Shown here one piece after another: positions 35,146 to 43,666 of a DNA stretch of 53,466 bases. Under the pieces are notes generated by a model that had not been told where the DNA came from, searched no databases, and saw only the letters and a list, made by a program, of their open reading frames with translations. Both the position numbers and the translations under genes were made by a program. This DNA comes from Thermoplasmatales archaeon (GTDB lineage Archaea; Thermoplasmatota; Thermoplasmata; Thermoplasmatales; Thermoplasmataceae). Each line of letters begins with the position of its first letter. The stretch's first letter is position 1. The stretch covers positions 1-53,466 of the forward strand of contig DAHXNF010000033.1 in the NCBI GenBank assembly GCA_027366585.1, in the 5' to 3' direction.

Positions 35146-35378
35146 CCGCCGCTCACTGGTGGAAACAGGGCAAGTACGTCATTGTTACGTACAATCGATC
35201 TGGAATCAGCAAACTTTTCGTTCAATGCAAAAAGAACGGATTTCTGGTTCCTGATATCCGGGTGCCTGACTTTCAACTCCTCAAATATATGTTCAATGGA
35301 GGTCTCTTCATTCACAGTAAGATCCTCCTCATCTACTCCAGAAAGATCACGAAGTGTTGCAAAGTACTTGACTCTCAT
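35142..35378 (-). CDS. moaD: Molybdopterin synthase sulfur-carrier subunit MoaD
   Basis: A 78-residue ubiquitin-like sulfur carrier ending in the required Gly-Gly (LALFPPVSGG). The C-terminal glycine is adenylylated by the E1-like enzyme and then thiocarboxylated. It opens with MRVKYFATLRDLSGVDEE, typical of MoaD. The start lies inside the end of moaA (32-nt overlap), so moaA and moaD are cotranscribed. Confidence 0.93.
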   Translation of the reverse strand: MRVKYFATLRDLSGVDEEDLTVNEETSIEHIFEELKVRHPDIRNQKSVLFALNEKFADSRSIVRNNDVLALFPPVSGG

Positions 35379-36315
35379 TTACTTCTTCCTTCCTCCAGTA
35401 AGGTTCCCTTTTTGATGTTGCTGTGACAAAGGCTGTCTCAATGTCTGCATCCGTTGCCTTTTTCCTGGAAGGTCCAAAAGCAGACGTGTAATTATCGCTG
35501 CGCATCAGGCAGGGCTTTAGCTCGCCGAGTGATGTTACACGCATTCTAGTGCAGTTGTCACAGAAATGGTAATTATGCATTGGGCGAACTATCTCGATTT
35601 TTGCGGTTTTACCAGAAACGGGGATGAAGAAAAGTGGACGATCATGGAGGGAATTATGTTCCACCTTCTTTGCCATCTTGTTTAATTCCAATTCAAGTGG
35701 TTCAAGTGGATAATGATATTTCGTGTATTCTTCAGAGTTCTCAAGTTCCCTGGGTACTTCGTATTCAATTATCTGCAAAGTATAATTGTGTTCAGCGGAA
35801 TTCTCTATCATCTTCCAGATCTGGTCCTCGTTGATGCCATGAAGCGCGACAAAATTTACTTTGACCGGATTGAGACCTGCTTCCTGTGCTGCCTTTATGC
35901 CTTCAACAACATTATCCAGCGCATCAACACCTGTAATGAATTCAAAACCGCTTGGATCGATAGAATGCATAGAGATGTTTATCCTATCAAGGCCCGCCGC
36001 TTTCAATTGCGGAGCGAGCGTCTTAAGCCTTGTTCCATTGGTTGTCATTGAGATTTCACCGCTTACCAATGACCGGGTATTCCTGACGATCTCCACTATA
36101 TCCGATCGCAGTGTCGGTTCACCGCCGGTGAACTTCACCTTGTTAACTCCAAGTCTTGACGCTACCCTGATAATACGAAGTATCTCATCCGCGGACATCT
36201 GATTGGCCTGTATCCCTGTTCCCTCCATGTGGCAGAAAAAGCACTTGAAGTTGCAGGTTGTGTTAACCTGTACCCTAAGACTGGTAACCGGACGTGCAAA
36301 CGAATCCTCAAGCAT
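35347..36315 (-). CDS. moaA: GTP 3',8-cyclase MoaA (radical SAM)
   Basis: A 322-residue radical SAM enzyme that cyclises GTP at the start of molybdopterin synthesis. The N-terminal cluster motif is CNFKCFFC (Cys21, Cys25, Cys28), followed by KFTGGEPTLR. The C-terminal second cluster is built by CDNCTRMRVTSLGELKPCL, the MoaA-specific arrangement. The usual C-terminal GG is missing; the protein ends QVLCNTS, which differs from bacterial MoaA (GG tail needed for activity there). Some archaeal homologues also vary here. Confidence 0.95.
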   Translation of the reverse strand: MLEDSFARPVTSLRVQVNTTCNFKCFFCHMEGTGIQANQMSADEILRIIRVASRLGVNKVKFTGGEPTLRSDIVEIVRNTRSLVSGEISMTTNGTRLKTLAPQLKAAGLDRINISMHSIDPSGFEFITGVDALDNVVEGIKAAQEAGLNPVKVNFVALHGINEDQIWKMIENSAEHNYTLQIIEYEVPRELENSEEYTKYHYPLEPLELELNKMAKKVEHNSLHDRPLFFIPVSGKTAKIEIVRPMHNYHFCDNCTRMRVTSLGELKPCLMRSDNYTSAFGPSRKKATDADIETAFVTATSKREPYWRKEEVNESQVLCNTS

Positions 36316-36421
36316 TCAACGTCAACATTAACTGATACTATTAATTATTATCTTTCTTTCGCTGCTACAATCATGCAATTTTGGGAAAGAATGTTTATCA
36401 CATGCAAGCTGATCTTCCCCC

Positions 36422-37201
36422 ATGAATAGAGACAGGTATTCAAGGATCGATAAGTTGAAGCTTGTCGGTCACGAAACCCTCAGTAAGCTTCGCGATCTTT
36501 CAGTGGCAGTTATTGGTCTTGGAGGTACAGGGTCACTAGTGACGGAGCTTCTGGCAAGCAATGGCGTCAAGCATATTTCCATAGTGGATCGAGACTATGT
36601 CGAGGAGAGTAACCTTCACAGGCAGATCATCTTCGATGAAAAAGATGTCGGGAAGCGAAAAGTAGACGCGGCATATTCAAGATTGCAGGCCATGAACAGT
36701 TCTGTGGAAGTGAAAAAGGTGTTTGGCACACTTGATTCTGGCAATGCCATAGATCTCTTCAGCGAAGTCGACATCGTGATCGACTGTACGGATAACATCA
36801 CCTCAAGGTTGATAATAAATGATGCATGCGTCAAACTTCAAAAGCCGTGGATATTCTCTTCTGCCCTCGAAACCTATGGGCAATTCAAGGCAATAATTCC
36901 TGGAAAATCCTCATGTTTCGCATGCTTTAATGATAGTGTCCCGGAAGATTTTCCAACGTGTGCACAGGTTGGCGTGCTGTCATCCGTACCAAGCGTGATT
37001 TCCGGATTTGTCTTTTCAACTGTCGTGCGCCTGATTGCTGGCGATGAAAATGGGGATTACCTATACCATCTGGAGAGCTGGCCCCCAGCAATCGACAGGA
37101 TCCTTATCAGGAGGAATCCCGGCTGTAGATCTTGTTCAAAAGGAGACTTCAAATATCTAAGCAGCAAGTACTCAGGGCTGGATTTTCATCCTCTTGCATG
37201 A
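36422..37201 (+). CDS. moeB: MoeB/ThiF-type E1-like adenylyltransferase
   Basis: Adenylylates the C-terminal glycine of MoaD (and perhaps other ubiquitin-like carriers) before sulfur transfer. The ATP-binding GLGGTG is at residues 32-37, the Arg/Asn motif NLHRQIIF follows, and the catalytic-type Cys is in EDFPTCAQVG. The zinc pairs are CFAC and CRSC. It has 259 aa, without a rhodanese extension, so the sulfur donor must be a separate protein. It is divergent from moaA. The gene next to it on the other side is the hydroxylase large subunit, with 8 nt between convergent stops. Confidence 0.9.
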   Translation: MNRDRYSRIDKLKLVGHETLSKLRDLSVAVIGLGGTGSLVTELLASNGVKHISIVDRDYVEESNLHRQIIFDEKDVGKRKVDAAYSRLQAMNSSVEVKKVFGTLDSGNAIDLFSEVDIVIDCTDNITSRLIINDACVKLQKPWIFSSALETYGQFKAIIPGKSSCFACFNDSVPEDFPTCAQVGVLSSVPSVISGFVFSTVVRLIAGDENGDYLYHLESWPPAIDRILIRRNPGCRSCSKGDFKYLSSKYSGLDFHPLA

Positions 37202-37209
37202 TCTTCCTA

Positions 37210-39231
37210 TCAGTGCTTCATGCTTCTTAAGAGGAGTTCCTGCCTGATTGGAGTTTCTGTTATCTTTACTCCTGTGACATTTTCGATTGCCCGGCTCAGT
37301 GCGATCGGAACCCCGATTGTAGGGGACTCTCCGACACCTTTTGCTCCAGTTGCAAGATTGGATCTAGTATTAGAGAGCAGGACCTTGTATTCAGGTAGCT
37401 GGCTGGCAATTGGAACTCCAGCATCAGCAATCGAGGCAGTCAGAAGTTGTCCATCATCACTGTACATGATCTCCTCATATAGAGTCTGGCCAATCCCCTG
37501 TGCCATTCCACCAGACACCTGGCCCCGGACGACTTCAGGGCTCAATGCCCTGCCAACATCATAGTAAGCAGCGCACTCCTTGACCTTTACCTGCCCCCTG
37601 TCATTAACCTCGCACGTAACAAGATTGCAACCCAAGGAATTCATCGTCCCCTCACCTCTCCAGTGAACGAATTCATCCGCGCCCTCTTTGAGCAAAGCAT
37701 CTGCTGAATAAATCCCATTCTTTGCAATGAAAGCCTGTTTTATCTTCTTGCACGCCTCATGTACAGCCATTCCCCCAACCATCGCAGATCTGCTTCCCCA
37801 TGAGCCAATTCCGCTTTTCAGCATCGATGTGTCACCTAACTGAAGGTGAACAAGATCCCTGTTGATTCCAAGACCCTCGTTAACAAGGGTCTTCACAAAG
37901 ATATCATGCCTCTGTCCGTGGGTGTTTCCTCCCAGCCACACTTTCACCTCATTGTTCTCTATCTTGATCCTTGCTGTTTCGCCGGGCTGGAATGCCGGTA
38001 CAAGGACGAAAAATGCGAATCCCGGCTTTTCCTTATATAATTTTCTGTAGTTTAGCTTGCTTATTGCTTCCTCCAGGAATTCCTTGGCCGGCGGGACATC
38101 CATACCGAGAGGTGACTTAAATTCACTATTGACCGTGTTAATAAGGCGTACGTCAACAGGATCCATCTTTAGCTTGTCAGCAAGCATGTCGATCATCCTT
38201 TCTATGAAGAAATGCGCCTCCGGTCTTCCAGCCCCCCTGTAGGGTCCCTGGACCACCTTGTTTGTGAATACAGGGTAAGCTTCAACGTAAGCGTTTTCTA
38301 TCTTGTACGGTCCGGTCATCTGCATCCCGACAAATCTGGCGGCGAACTCACCACTTCCTCCTGAGTATGCGCCAGAGTCAACAATTACCTTGCCCTTCAT
38401 TCCAAGTATCCGTCCGCTCCTGTTCGCATAAAGTTTCACAAATGCGGAAGTTCCTCTTCCAGGCCTGCTGGCCATCAAGTGCTCACGCCTGCTTTCAATC
38501 CACTTAACGGGCTTTCCCGTCTTCTTCGCAAGAAAAGCTGCCAGTGCATATTCAGAGTAGAGGCCCCCCTTAAGGCCAAACGCTCCGCCTGTGTCTGCCT
38601 GTATAACCCTGATATTATCTTCCGGCATGGAGAGTACTTCAGATAACCCTTCCTTTATGCTGTGAACTGATTGCGTGGATATCCAGACAGTCAGCTGATT
38701 ATCTTCATAAGCTGCAACTATTCCCCGCGGCTCTATAGGATTGGTTGCAACGCGCCTGTTATTGAAATGCCCCTCGATCTCAACCTCAAAACCATCTGTC
38801 CTGAAATCCCTGCCCAGCGTGACTTTTTTGTAGATATTACTTTTCATGTACGGATAGACCGGAGGAGCATCTATTGACTTCTCAGGATCCATCATGGGTG
38901 TAAGGGGTTCAATCTCAATCTCAACCTTTTCGGACAAATCTTCTGCTTCATACCTGTTCTTCCCAAGTACTGCTGCAACTGGCTCCCCGATATAGTTAAC
39001 ATACTTGTCCGCAAGGACAGGTTCTCTCATATTCTTCTCACCTTCGGAGGCGCCTTCGCCGACTGACGACATGTATGCCGGGAAGTCCTTGAATGTATAT
39101 CCCCCGCTAATACCGAGGATCTTACCACGTGAGTAATTGCTCCTAATAACAGACATATGCTGCATTCCAGGAAGGACGATGTCGTCGACAAACTTTCCCT
39201 TCCCCTGTACAATCTCTTCTATTGTACTCAA
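37210..39231 (-). CDS. Molybdenum hydroxylase large subunit (xanthine dehydrogenase/CoxL family, form II)
   Basis: Catalytic molybdopterin-binding subunit, 673 aa. The active-site loop reads VVQGPYRGAGRPEA near residues 325-339, the form II type. True CO dehydrogenases have AYRCSFR with the Cu-binding Cys, so this is not expected to oxidise CO. The catalytic Glu sits in GAKGVGESPTIGVP near the C-terminus. Other family motifs are QADTGGAFGLKGG and GGMAQGIGQ. The substrate is probably an aldehyde or N-heterocycle; glyceraldehyde, as in Sulfolobus glyceraldehyde oxidoreductase, is one candidate. It is the third gene of a medium-small-large operon, 1 nt after the small-subunit gene. Confidence 0.9.
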   Translation of the reverse strand: MSTIEEIVQGKGKFVDDIVLPGMQHMSVIRSNYSRGKILGISGGYTFKDFPAYMSSVGEGASEGEKNMREPVLADKYVNYIGEPVAAVLGKNRYEAEDLSEKVEIEIEPLTPMMDPEKSIDAPPVYPYMKSNIYKKVTLGRDFRTDGFEVEIEGHFNNRRVATNPIEPRGIVAAYEDNQLTVWISTQSVHSIKEGLSEVLSMPEDNIRVIQADTGGAFGLKGGLYSEYALAAFLAKKTGKPVKWIESRREHLMASRPGRGTSAFVKLYANRSGRILGMKGKVIVDSGAYSGGSGEFAARFVGMQMTGPYKIENAYVEAYPVFTNKVVQGPYRGAGRPEAHFFIERMIDMLADKLKMDPVDVRLINTVNSEFKSPLGMDVPPAKEFLEEAISKLNYRKLYKEKPGFAFFVLVPAFQPGETARIKIENNEVKVWLGGNTHGQRHDIFVKTLVNEGLGINRDLVHLQLGDTSMLKSGIGSWGSRSAMVGGMAVHEACKKIKQAFIAKNGIYSADALLKEGADEFVHWRGEGTMNSLGCNLVTCEVNDRGQVKVKECAAYYDVGRALSPEVVRGQVSGGMAQGIGQTLYEEIMYSDDGQLLTASIADAGVPIASQLPEYKVLLSNTRSNLATGAKGVGESPTIGVPIALSRAIENVTGVKITETPIRQELLLRSMKH

Positions 39232-39232
39232 C

Positions 39233-39745
39233 TTATCTCCCCCTCTGCCCGGCAGTGATGTCCTCTTCCTCTTCAGGAATCATATTCTGAGACGCTTCCT
39301 GGATAGAATCGACTATACTATCATATCCCGTGCACCTGCATAAGTTTCCAGAAATAGCCTCTCTTATCTCGTCTCTTGTTGCTTCCGGATTTTTCCTTAT
39401 CAGCCAGTGCGCGATCATGATCATTCCTGCTGTGCAGTATCCGCACTGCAACCCATTCTTATCCAAGAATGCCTTCTGGATGGGGTGCATCTCCTTTCCA
39501 TGCGATAATCCCTCTATTGTAGTGATCGACTTGCCATTTGCCTGAAGGGCGAATACAGTGCATGATTTCACCGGCTTTCCGTCAAGCAGGACGGTGCATG
39601 CGCCACAGTTGGTTGTATCGCATCCAACATGTGTTCCCGTCAAGCCCAGGTTCTCCCGAATAAAGTCCACCAGAAGCAATCTCGAGTCAATTTCCTCCTC
39701 AAAAACCTTGTTGTTAACCGTTACTTTTATTTTATTTACTGACAC
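39233..39745 (-). CDS. Molybdenum hydroxylase small [2Fe-2S] subunit (CoxS/CutS)
   Basis: A 170-residue iron-sulfur subunit with two [2Fe-2S] clusters. The plant-type ferredoxin cluster uses Cys42, Cys47, Cys50 and Cys62 (GCDTTNCGACTVLLDGKPVKSC spacing). The helical-domain cluster uses Cys101, Cys104, Cys136 and Cys138 (CGYC and CRC). It carries electrons from the Mo centre to the FAD subunit. It is tightly packed between the medium and large subunit genes (gaps of 3 and 1 nt). Confidence 0.96.
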   Translation of the reverse strand: MSVNKIKVTVNNKVFEEEIDSRLLLVDFIRENLGLTGTHVGCDTTNCGACTVLLDGKPVKSCTVFALQANGKSITTIEGLSHGKEMHPIQKAFLDKNGLQCGYCTAGMIMIAHWLIRKNPEATRDEIREAISGNLCRCTGYDSIVDSIQEASQNMIPEEEEDITAGQRGR

Positions 39746-39748
39746 CTC

Positions 39749-40621
39749 TTACACCCCCAATGCCCGGTCTGTTGCCTTAGAAAGAGCTTCAATGCCGACC
39801 AGACGCAGAATCTCCTTCTTGAACTCTACTGATCCATAAGGATCAGCAACAGGTTCAACGGAATCAACCAATAACTGAGCAGCTGTCGCAATATTCTGAT
39901 CTGATAATTTCTTACCTGTCAGAAACTCTTCAGCCTTCTTTGACCTGAAGTTTATCGGGCCAATTGATGTAACTGCGAGTCTCGCAACTCCGCAGTTACC
40001 GGATTCATTTATTGAGACGAAAGCTGCAACCGCTGCAATGGAAAAATCTCCAGCCCGTCTCCTTTGCTTGATGTAAGCGCCGCCCGATCCATGCTGGATC
40101 ACAGGAATCACAATCTCAGTGAGGATTTCAGCTTCCCCCAAGCCGGTAGAGTAGGAATCTACGTAAAATTCAGAAGCGGGGATATCCCTGGTGCCAGATG
40201 GGCCGGTTACTTTGTAAATTGCATCAAGGGCGAGCATGACGGACGGAAGATCGTTTCCCGGATCACCATGCACACAATTTCCCCCTACAGTTCCCATATT
40301 CCTGACCTGGGAATCTGCAACCTGTGAAGCGGCTTCGGCAAGCATCAGGGCATTCATCCTGATATCCTGCGACTCCTCGATTTCAGAAGTTCGCGCTAAA
40401 GATCCAATTCTGATGCTATCCCTGTCGCGTTTGATATAATGAAGATCCTGGAGCCCCCCGATGTCTACCAGGTAACCAAAGGAGGCGAACCTCATTTTTA
40501 ATATGGGAATAAGACTCTGTCCACCGGCAAGTATCTTTGCCTCGCCCTCATGCTTTCTTAGGAATTCTACAGCTTCCTTTAGCGTCCGCGGGGCAACATA
40601 TTCAAAAGATTGCGGATACAT
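39749..40621 (-). CDS. Molybdenum hydroxylase FAD-binding medium subunit (CoxM/CutM)
   Basis: A 290-residue FAD subunit with the two flavin motifs: AGGQSLIPILKMR at residues 32-44 and TVGGNCVHGDPGNDLPSVMLAL around 110-131. The C-terminal domain has the family's GGAYIKQRRRAGDFSIAAVAA segment. It passes electrons from the small subunit to an unknown acceptor. It is the first gene of the structural operon and lies 32 nt after xdhC. Confidence 0.94.
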   Translation of the reverse strand: MYPQSFEYVAPRTLKEAVEFLRKHEGEAKILAGGQSLIPILKMRFASFGYLVDIGGLQDLHYIKRDRDSIRIGSLARTSEIEESQDIRMNALMLAEAASQVADSQVRNMGTVGGNCVHGDPGNDLPSVMLALDAIYKVTGPSGTRDIPASEFYVDSYSTGLGEAEILTEIVIPVIQHGSGGAYIKQRRRAGDFSIAAVAAFVSINESGNCGVARLAVTSIGPINFRSKKAEEFLTGKKLSDQNIATAAQLLVDSVEPVADPYGSVEFKKEILRLVGIEALSKATDRALGV

Positions 40622-40653
40622 AACGGGAATAGTAAGATATTGTATTTAATCCT

Positions 40654-41469
40654 TTAATTTCCCTTGCTGACTGAACCGCTGCCTCTAATTACTTTGATGA
40701 TCTCGGATACGATGCTTAAAGCAATTTCCGATGGCTGCACGGCTCCTATATCTAAACCTATTGGAGTGTGAATACTCTCAATGTAGGAGTCCTTCACCTT
40801 GCCTTTCAGTTCCTTGAAGTCATAACTGGATCGCTTTCTGCTTGCCATCAGCCCGATATATGCGGGATCATGCTTTGTAAGGTGTTTGAGTACTTTTATA
40901 TCATCAGATCCCTTCGTAAGTATCACGACATAATCATTTTTTGTGAACTCAAATTTTTCCAGTGGATCACGTGCTGCACTCCCATCATTCACAGTTATAT
41001 CTGAAAGATCCAGTATGACGGGCATAAGGCCAACTGATCCCCCAATCTGCACAATCGAATCAGCCACATCATCCTTTCCTCCCTGTTTTATCACTACGAT
41101 CCTCTTTCTCGGCTGGAATGGTTCGATGAAAAGTTCCATTGTGCCTCCACAGAATGTCTCTACAAATATTTCGTCAGGGTTTGTATTTAGATGCATTTCC
41201 TTCATTGATTTTTCAGCTTCCTCAAGATGGACTCTCACTATCTTTGGTTTCCCATCTTTCAGACTATCCGAAGCAGGGGCAGCAATAGCCCCCTCAGGAC
41301 ATGCGCCACCGAGTGAGCCAAATAAAAGTTTACCCTCTCTGGAAAGGATAACCTTGAAACCAGGTTTTGCCAGAGTCGACCCCTCTGCCCTGATGACAGT
41401 TGCTATCGCAAATGGCTGGCCTGATTCTGAGAGCTTACCAGCAAAACTGAAGATATCCTCATTCTTCAT
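40654..41469 (-). CDS. XdhC/CoxI family molybdenum-cofactor insertion protein
   Basis: A 271-residue XdhC homologue. In bacteria XdhC binds molybdenum cofactor, protects its sulfurated form and inserts it into the hydroxylase. The N-terminal XdhC domain has PFAIATVIRAEGSTLAKPGFK and FGSLGGACPEGAI, with a Cys at the usual position. The C-terminal Rossmann domain ends in HTPIGLDIGAVQPSEIALSIVSEI, the family signature. It is first in the operon with the three hydroxylase subunits, and divergent from the CoxG-like gene. Confidence 0.93.
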   Translation of the reverse strand: MKNEDIFSFAGKLSESGQPFAIATVIRAEGSTLAKPGFKVILSREGKLLFGSLGGACPEGAIAAPASDSLKDGKPKIVRVHLEEAEKSMKEMHLNTNPDEIFVETFCGGTMELFIEPFQPRKRIVVIKQGGKDDVADSIVQIGGSVGLMPVILDLSDITVNDGSAARDPLEKFEFTKNDYVVILTKGSDDIKVLKHLTKHDPAYIGLMASRKRSSYDFKELKGKVKDSYIESIHTPIGLDIGAVQPSEIALSIVSEIIKVIRGSGSVSKGN

Positions 41470-41534
41470 GCTTGTAGATATAGAAGATGGTTATTATCTC
41501 TTTTCTCCAAGAAGGGAACAATTCTCATATTAGC

Positions 41535-41984
41535 ATGCAATATCCTTCCATGAAGCTTAATGGAGATTTTGACGTAGAATCAAGCAGGAAAGACGCTTCG
41601 GCAAAAATACTTTCGGCAGAGGGCTTATTAAAATTTATCCCGGATGTTGTAGAATCTAAAATTGTTGGGAACCATGAGATTGATGCTACCATCAAGGCAG
41701 GCATTGCATTTATCAAGGGGAAATTCAGGACGAAGATTGTTATATCCGACGCAAGTTCGGAGGAAATCGTGAACATAAATGGGAGTGGAACTGGTTCCAA
41801 CAGTTCCCTCTCTTTTAACGTGGGAATAAAATTTGACCAGACTGGAACTGGATGCAAAATCACATACGAGGCAGAGGTAAATGTAGCTGGAAATGCTGCC
41901 ACAATGGGACAAAGAGTAATTGAAAAGGCAGCTAGAGACTACGTAGAGAAAATAATCGGCAACTTCAAGAAGTCTTTCAGGTGA
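41535..41984 (+). CDS. CoxG-like SRPBCC-fold protein
   Basis: A 149-residue member of the CO dehydrogenase subunit G family, which helps attach or mature molybdenum hydroxylases. The fold is seen in KLNGDFDVESSRKDA, LLKFIPDVVESKIVG, KGKFRTKIVISD and the final helix TMGQRVIEKAARDYVEKIIGNF. The C-terminal membrane anchor of longer CoxG proteins is absent, so it is likely soluble. An earlier in-frame ATG (41487) adds an atypical leader next to the divergent xdhC start; the ATG at 41535 (or 41550) fits the fold better. It is followed by the cytidylyltransferase gene after 3 nt. Confidence 0.8.
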   Translation: MQYPSMKLNGDFDVESSRKDASAKILSAEGLLKFIPDVVESKIVGNHEIDATIKAGIAFIKGKFRTKIVISDASSEEIVNINGSGTGSNSSLSFNVGIKFDQTGTGCKITYEAEVNVAGNAATMGQRVIEKAARDYVEKIIGNFKKSFR

Positions 41985-41987
41985 TCT

Positions 41988-42599
41988 TTGGCAGAAAACT
42001 GTGTAATGGTTCTTGCGGCTGGCCTCTCGAAGCGTTTCGGTGACAACAAGCTACTGCAATATTTCAAGGGGCGGCGAATGATTGAATATTCCATATCGTC
42101 TGCCATTAATGCCGATGTAGGCGATGTTTTCGTTGTTACCTCGAGGAGCACGGACATAGAAACATCCTACAGCCACCTTATTACTAGGATTGTCAACGCC
42201 TCGCCAGAAGCAGGAATTGCATCCTCTATAAGTGCAGGCATATCAAGAATAAGCAGGTCTTACGATTCATGCATAATAATGCTTGCTGATCAGCCATTTG
42301 TTCCAACAAAACATATTCGAGCACTATATGAAATAGCTCGGCGTGAAAAAGTTGGTATAGTCTACACCAAGTGTCAAAACTGGTACGGAAACCCTGCTTA
42401 TTTCGATTCCAGATACTTTCGATTCATGCAAAGCATGACCGGAGATTCCGGTGCTAAATCTATGATTTCTGATAACTTTCATGATTCAAGGTATCTGGAT
42501 ATAATTGATTGCAGATACCTGATTGACATTGATAACCAGCATGATTTAAAAAATGCGGAAGCGATTTATGATGAACTATTTCTTCGCGGATCCATCTAA
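41988..42599 (+). CDS. mocA: Molybdenum cofactor cytidylyltransferase-like (MocA family NTP transferase)
   Basis: Predicted to attach CMP to molybdopterin, giving the MCD cofactor used by CoxL-type hydroxylases. The 203-residue protein has the nucleotide-binding VMVLAAGLSKRFGDNKLL and the later SISAGISRI and IIMLADQPFV motifs, with GNPAYFDSRYF in the acceptor site. These match MocA more than MobA. It starts at TTG: the next ATG (42006) would remove the first strand. It is coupled to coxG by a 3-nt gap and overlaps the end of the convergent BtuF-like gene by 24 nt. Confidence 0.82.
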   Translation: MAENCVMVLAAGLSKRFGDNKLLQYFKGRRMIEYSISSAINADVGDVFVVTSRSTDIETSYSHLITRIVNASPEAGIASSISAGISRISRSYDSCIIMLADQPFVPTKHIRALYEIARREKVGIVYTKCQNWYGNPAYFDSRYFRFMQSMTGDSGAKSMISDNFHDSRYLDIIDCRYLIDIDNQHDLKNAEAIYDELFLRGSI

Positions 42600-43409
42600 T
42601 CTTTCTACCTTGTCTATGAGCCATGGAATCACTTCCCTAACGAAGGAAGGACCATGATGGGCAAAGAAATCCAGGTTGCCAGGAGTCTTAAAAACCATAT
42701 CGTTCTTCGATGCCTTCAATTCATTCCATCCTCTCTTTTTAACCAGGCCTGTTAGATCCATTTCGGTGAACTTGGAGAACATCTTGCCTTCGTATATGAT
42801 AATATCAGGATCTGAAGCTTTAACGAAATCCAGATCGGGATATAGCCATTCCCTGTTCTCGTTCTGGTATAAGCTATGGAGGCCGCAGAATCTTAATGCA
42901 TCTGTTATGTAGCTGAAAGCACCGAACGACGTCGGGGAAGCAAGGTCAATCTCCAGGTAGCATGAACCGACTATATCCGTTCTAGGTTTTGGCAGTTGAT
43001 TTATGAGACTCTGGGACAACTTTCTGCCTTCCTCACGCCTACCTGTTATAATGCCAACTTTTACGGGCAGATCAAGAATGCCGGCAACGCTGACAGGAAG
43101 TTCCAAACAAACTACAGGATATTCTTTCGCTAGCTCTTCCGTAAACCTGTCCTGGTATCCGGAGATTGTGAAAATGAGATCAGGTCTCAGATCATCAAGT
43201 ATTTCCCGCCTGACAAATCCATATGATCCTATCCTTCTTTTGCTTGCAGTTTCCGGTGGCCTGACACAAAAGGCAGAAATTCCTGCTATGCAATCTGAAA
43301 GACCCAGTTCAAAAAGGATCTCGGTTATAGAAGGGCTGAAGCTTATTATCCTTCGGGGATCATCTGGGATCTCCATTTCTGAGTTCCTGTATGAGTATAC
43401 CTTATGCAT
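42576..43409 (-). CDS. BtuF-like periplasmic-binding-fold protein without signal peptide
   Basis: A 277-residue protein of the helical-backbone metal/cobalamin-binding family (BtuF/FepB type). Motifs: RRIISFSPSITEILFELGLSDCIAGI at the start of the first lobe, LDDLRPDLIFTISGYQ, and EVIPWLIDKVERL at the end. The N-terminus MHKVYSYRNSEMEIPDDP lacks a signal peptide or lipobox, so it should be cytosolic, and no permease or ATPase is adjacent. In this position, it might bind a cobalamin or corrinoid or a tetrapyrrole-like or metal ligand inside the cell. The role in the molybdenum island is unknown. Confidence 0.75.
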   Translation of the reverse strand: MHKVYSYRNSEMEIPDDPRRIISFSPSITEILFELGLSDCIAGISAFCVRPPETASKRRIGSYGFVRREILDDLRPDLIFTISGYQDRFTEELAKEYPVVCLELPVSVAGILDLPVKVGIITGRREEGRKLSQSLINQLPKPRTDIVGSCYLEIDLASPTSFGAFSYITDALRFCGLHSLYQNENREWLYPDLDFVKASDPDIIIYEGKMFSKFTEMDLTGLVKKRGWNELKASKNDMVFKTPGNLDFFAHHGPSFVREVIPWLIDKVERLDGSAKK

Positions 43410-43592
43410 TTTTGTTCACCTTATTAAAGGCAATGATAGAACAGCAGAATGCAATATCATCACATTACATAAATAGCACGAACCTTGGTAAATCATTGGG
43501 ATATATTGACAGTTACAGGGCTGAACAAAACATAACTAATATTTAACTCAGGGAGATTAAGATTATTAAGCGAGCGCAAATTCTCGGAGAAT

Positions 43593-43666
43593 GCCCGAGT
43601 GGGGTAATTTGGATATCCTGAAGGCCTGCGGAGCCTCAGATCCGGGTTCAAATCCCGGCTCGGGCG
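43593..43666 (+). tRNA. tRNA-Arg (anticodon GCG)
   Basis: The acceptor stem GCCCGAG pairs with CTCGGGC, followed by discriminator G. The T arm is CCGGG-TTCAAAT-CCCGG. The anticodon loop CTGCGGA gives anticodon GCG, read on a stem with four clear pairs and an A-C mismatch at its outer end. CCA is not encoded and no intron is present. Upstream AT-rich sequence (CTAATATTTAAC near 43538) may be its TATA region. Confidence 0.9.

Noticed and set aside
37210-39231. Idea that the molybdenum hydroxylase is an aerobic CO dehydrogenase
   Set aside because: The active-site loop is PYRGAGR and lacks the Cys of AYRCSFR that binds copper in true CO dehydrogenases.
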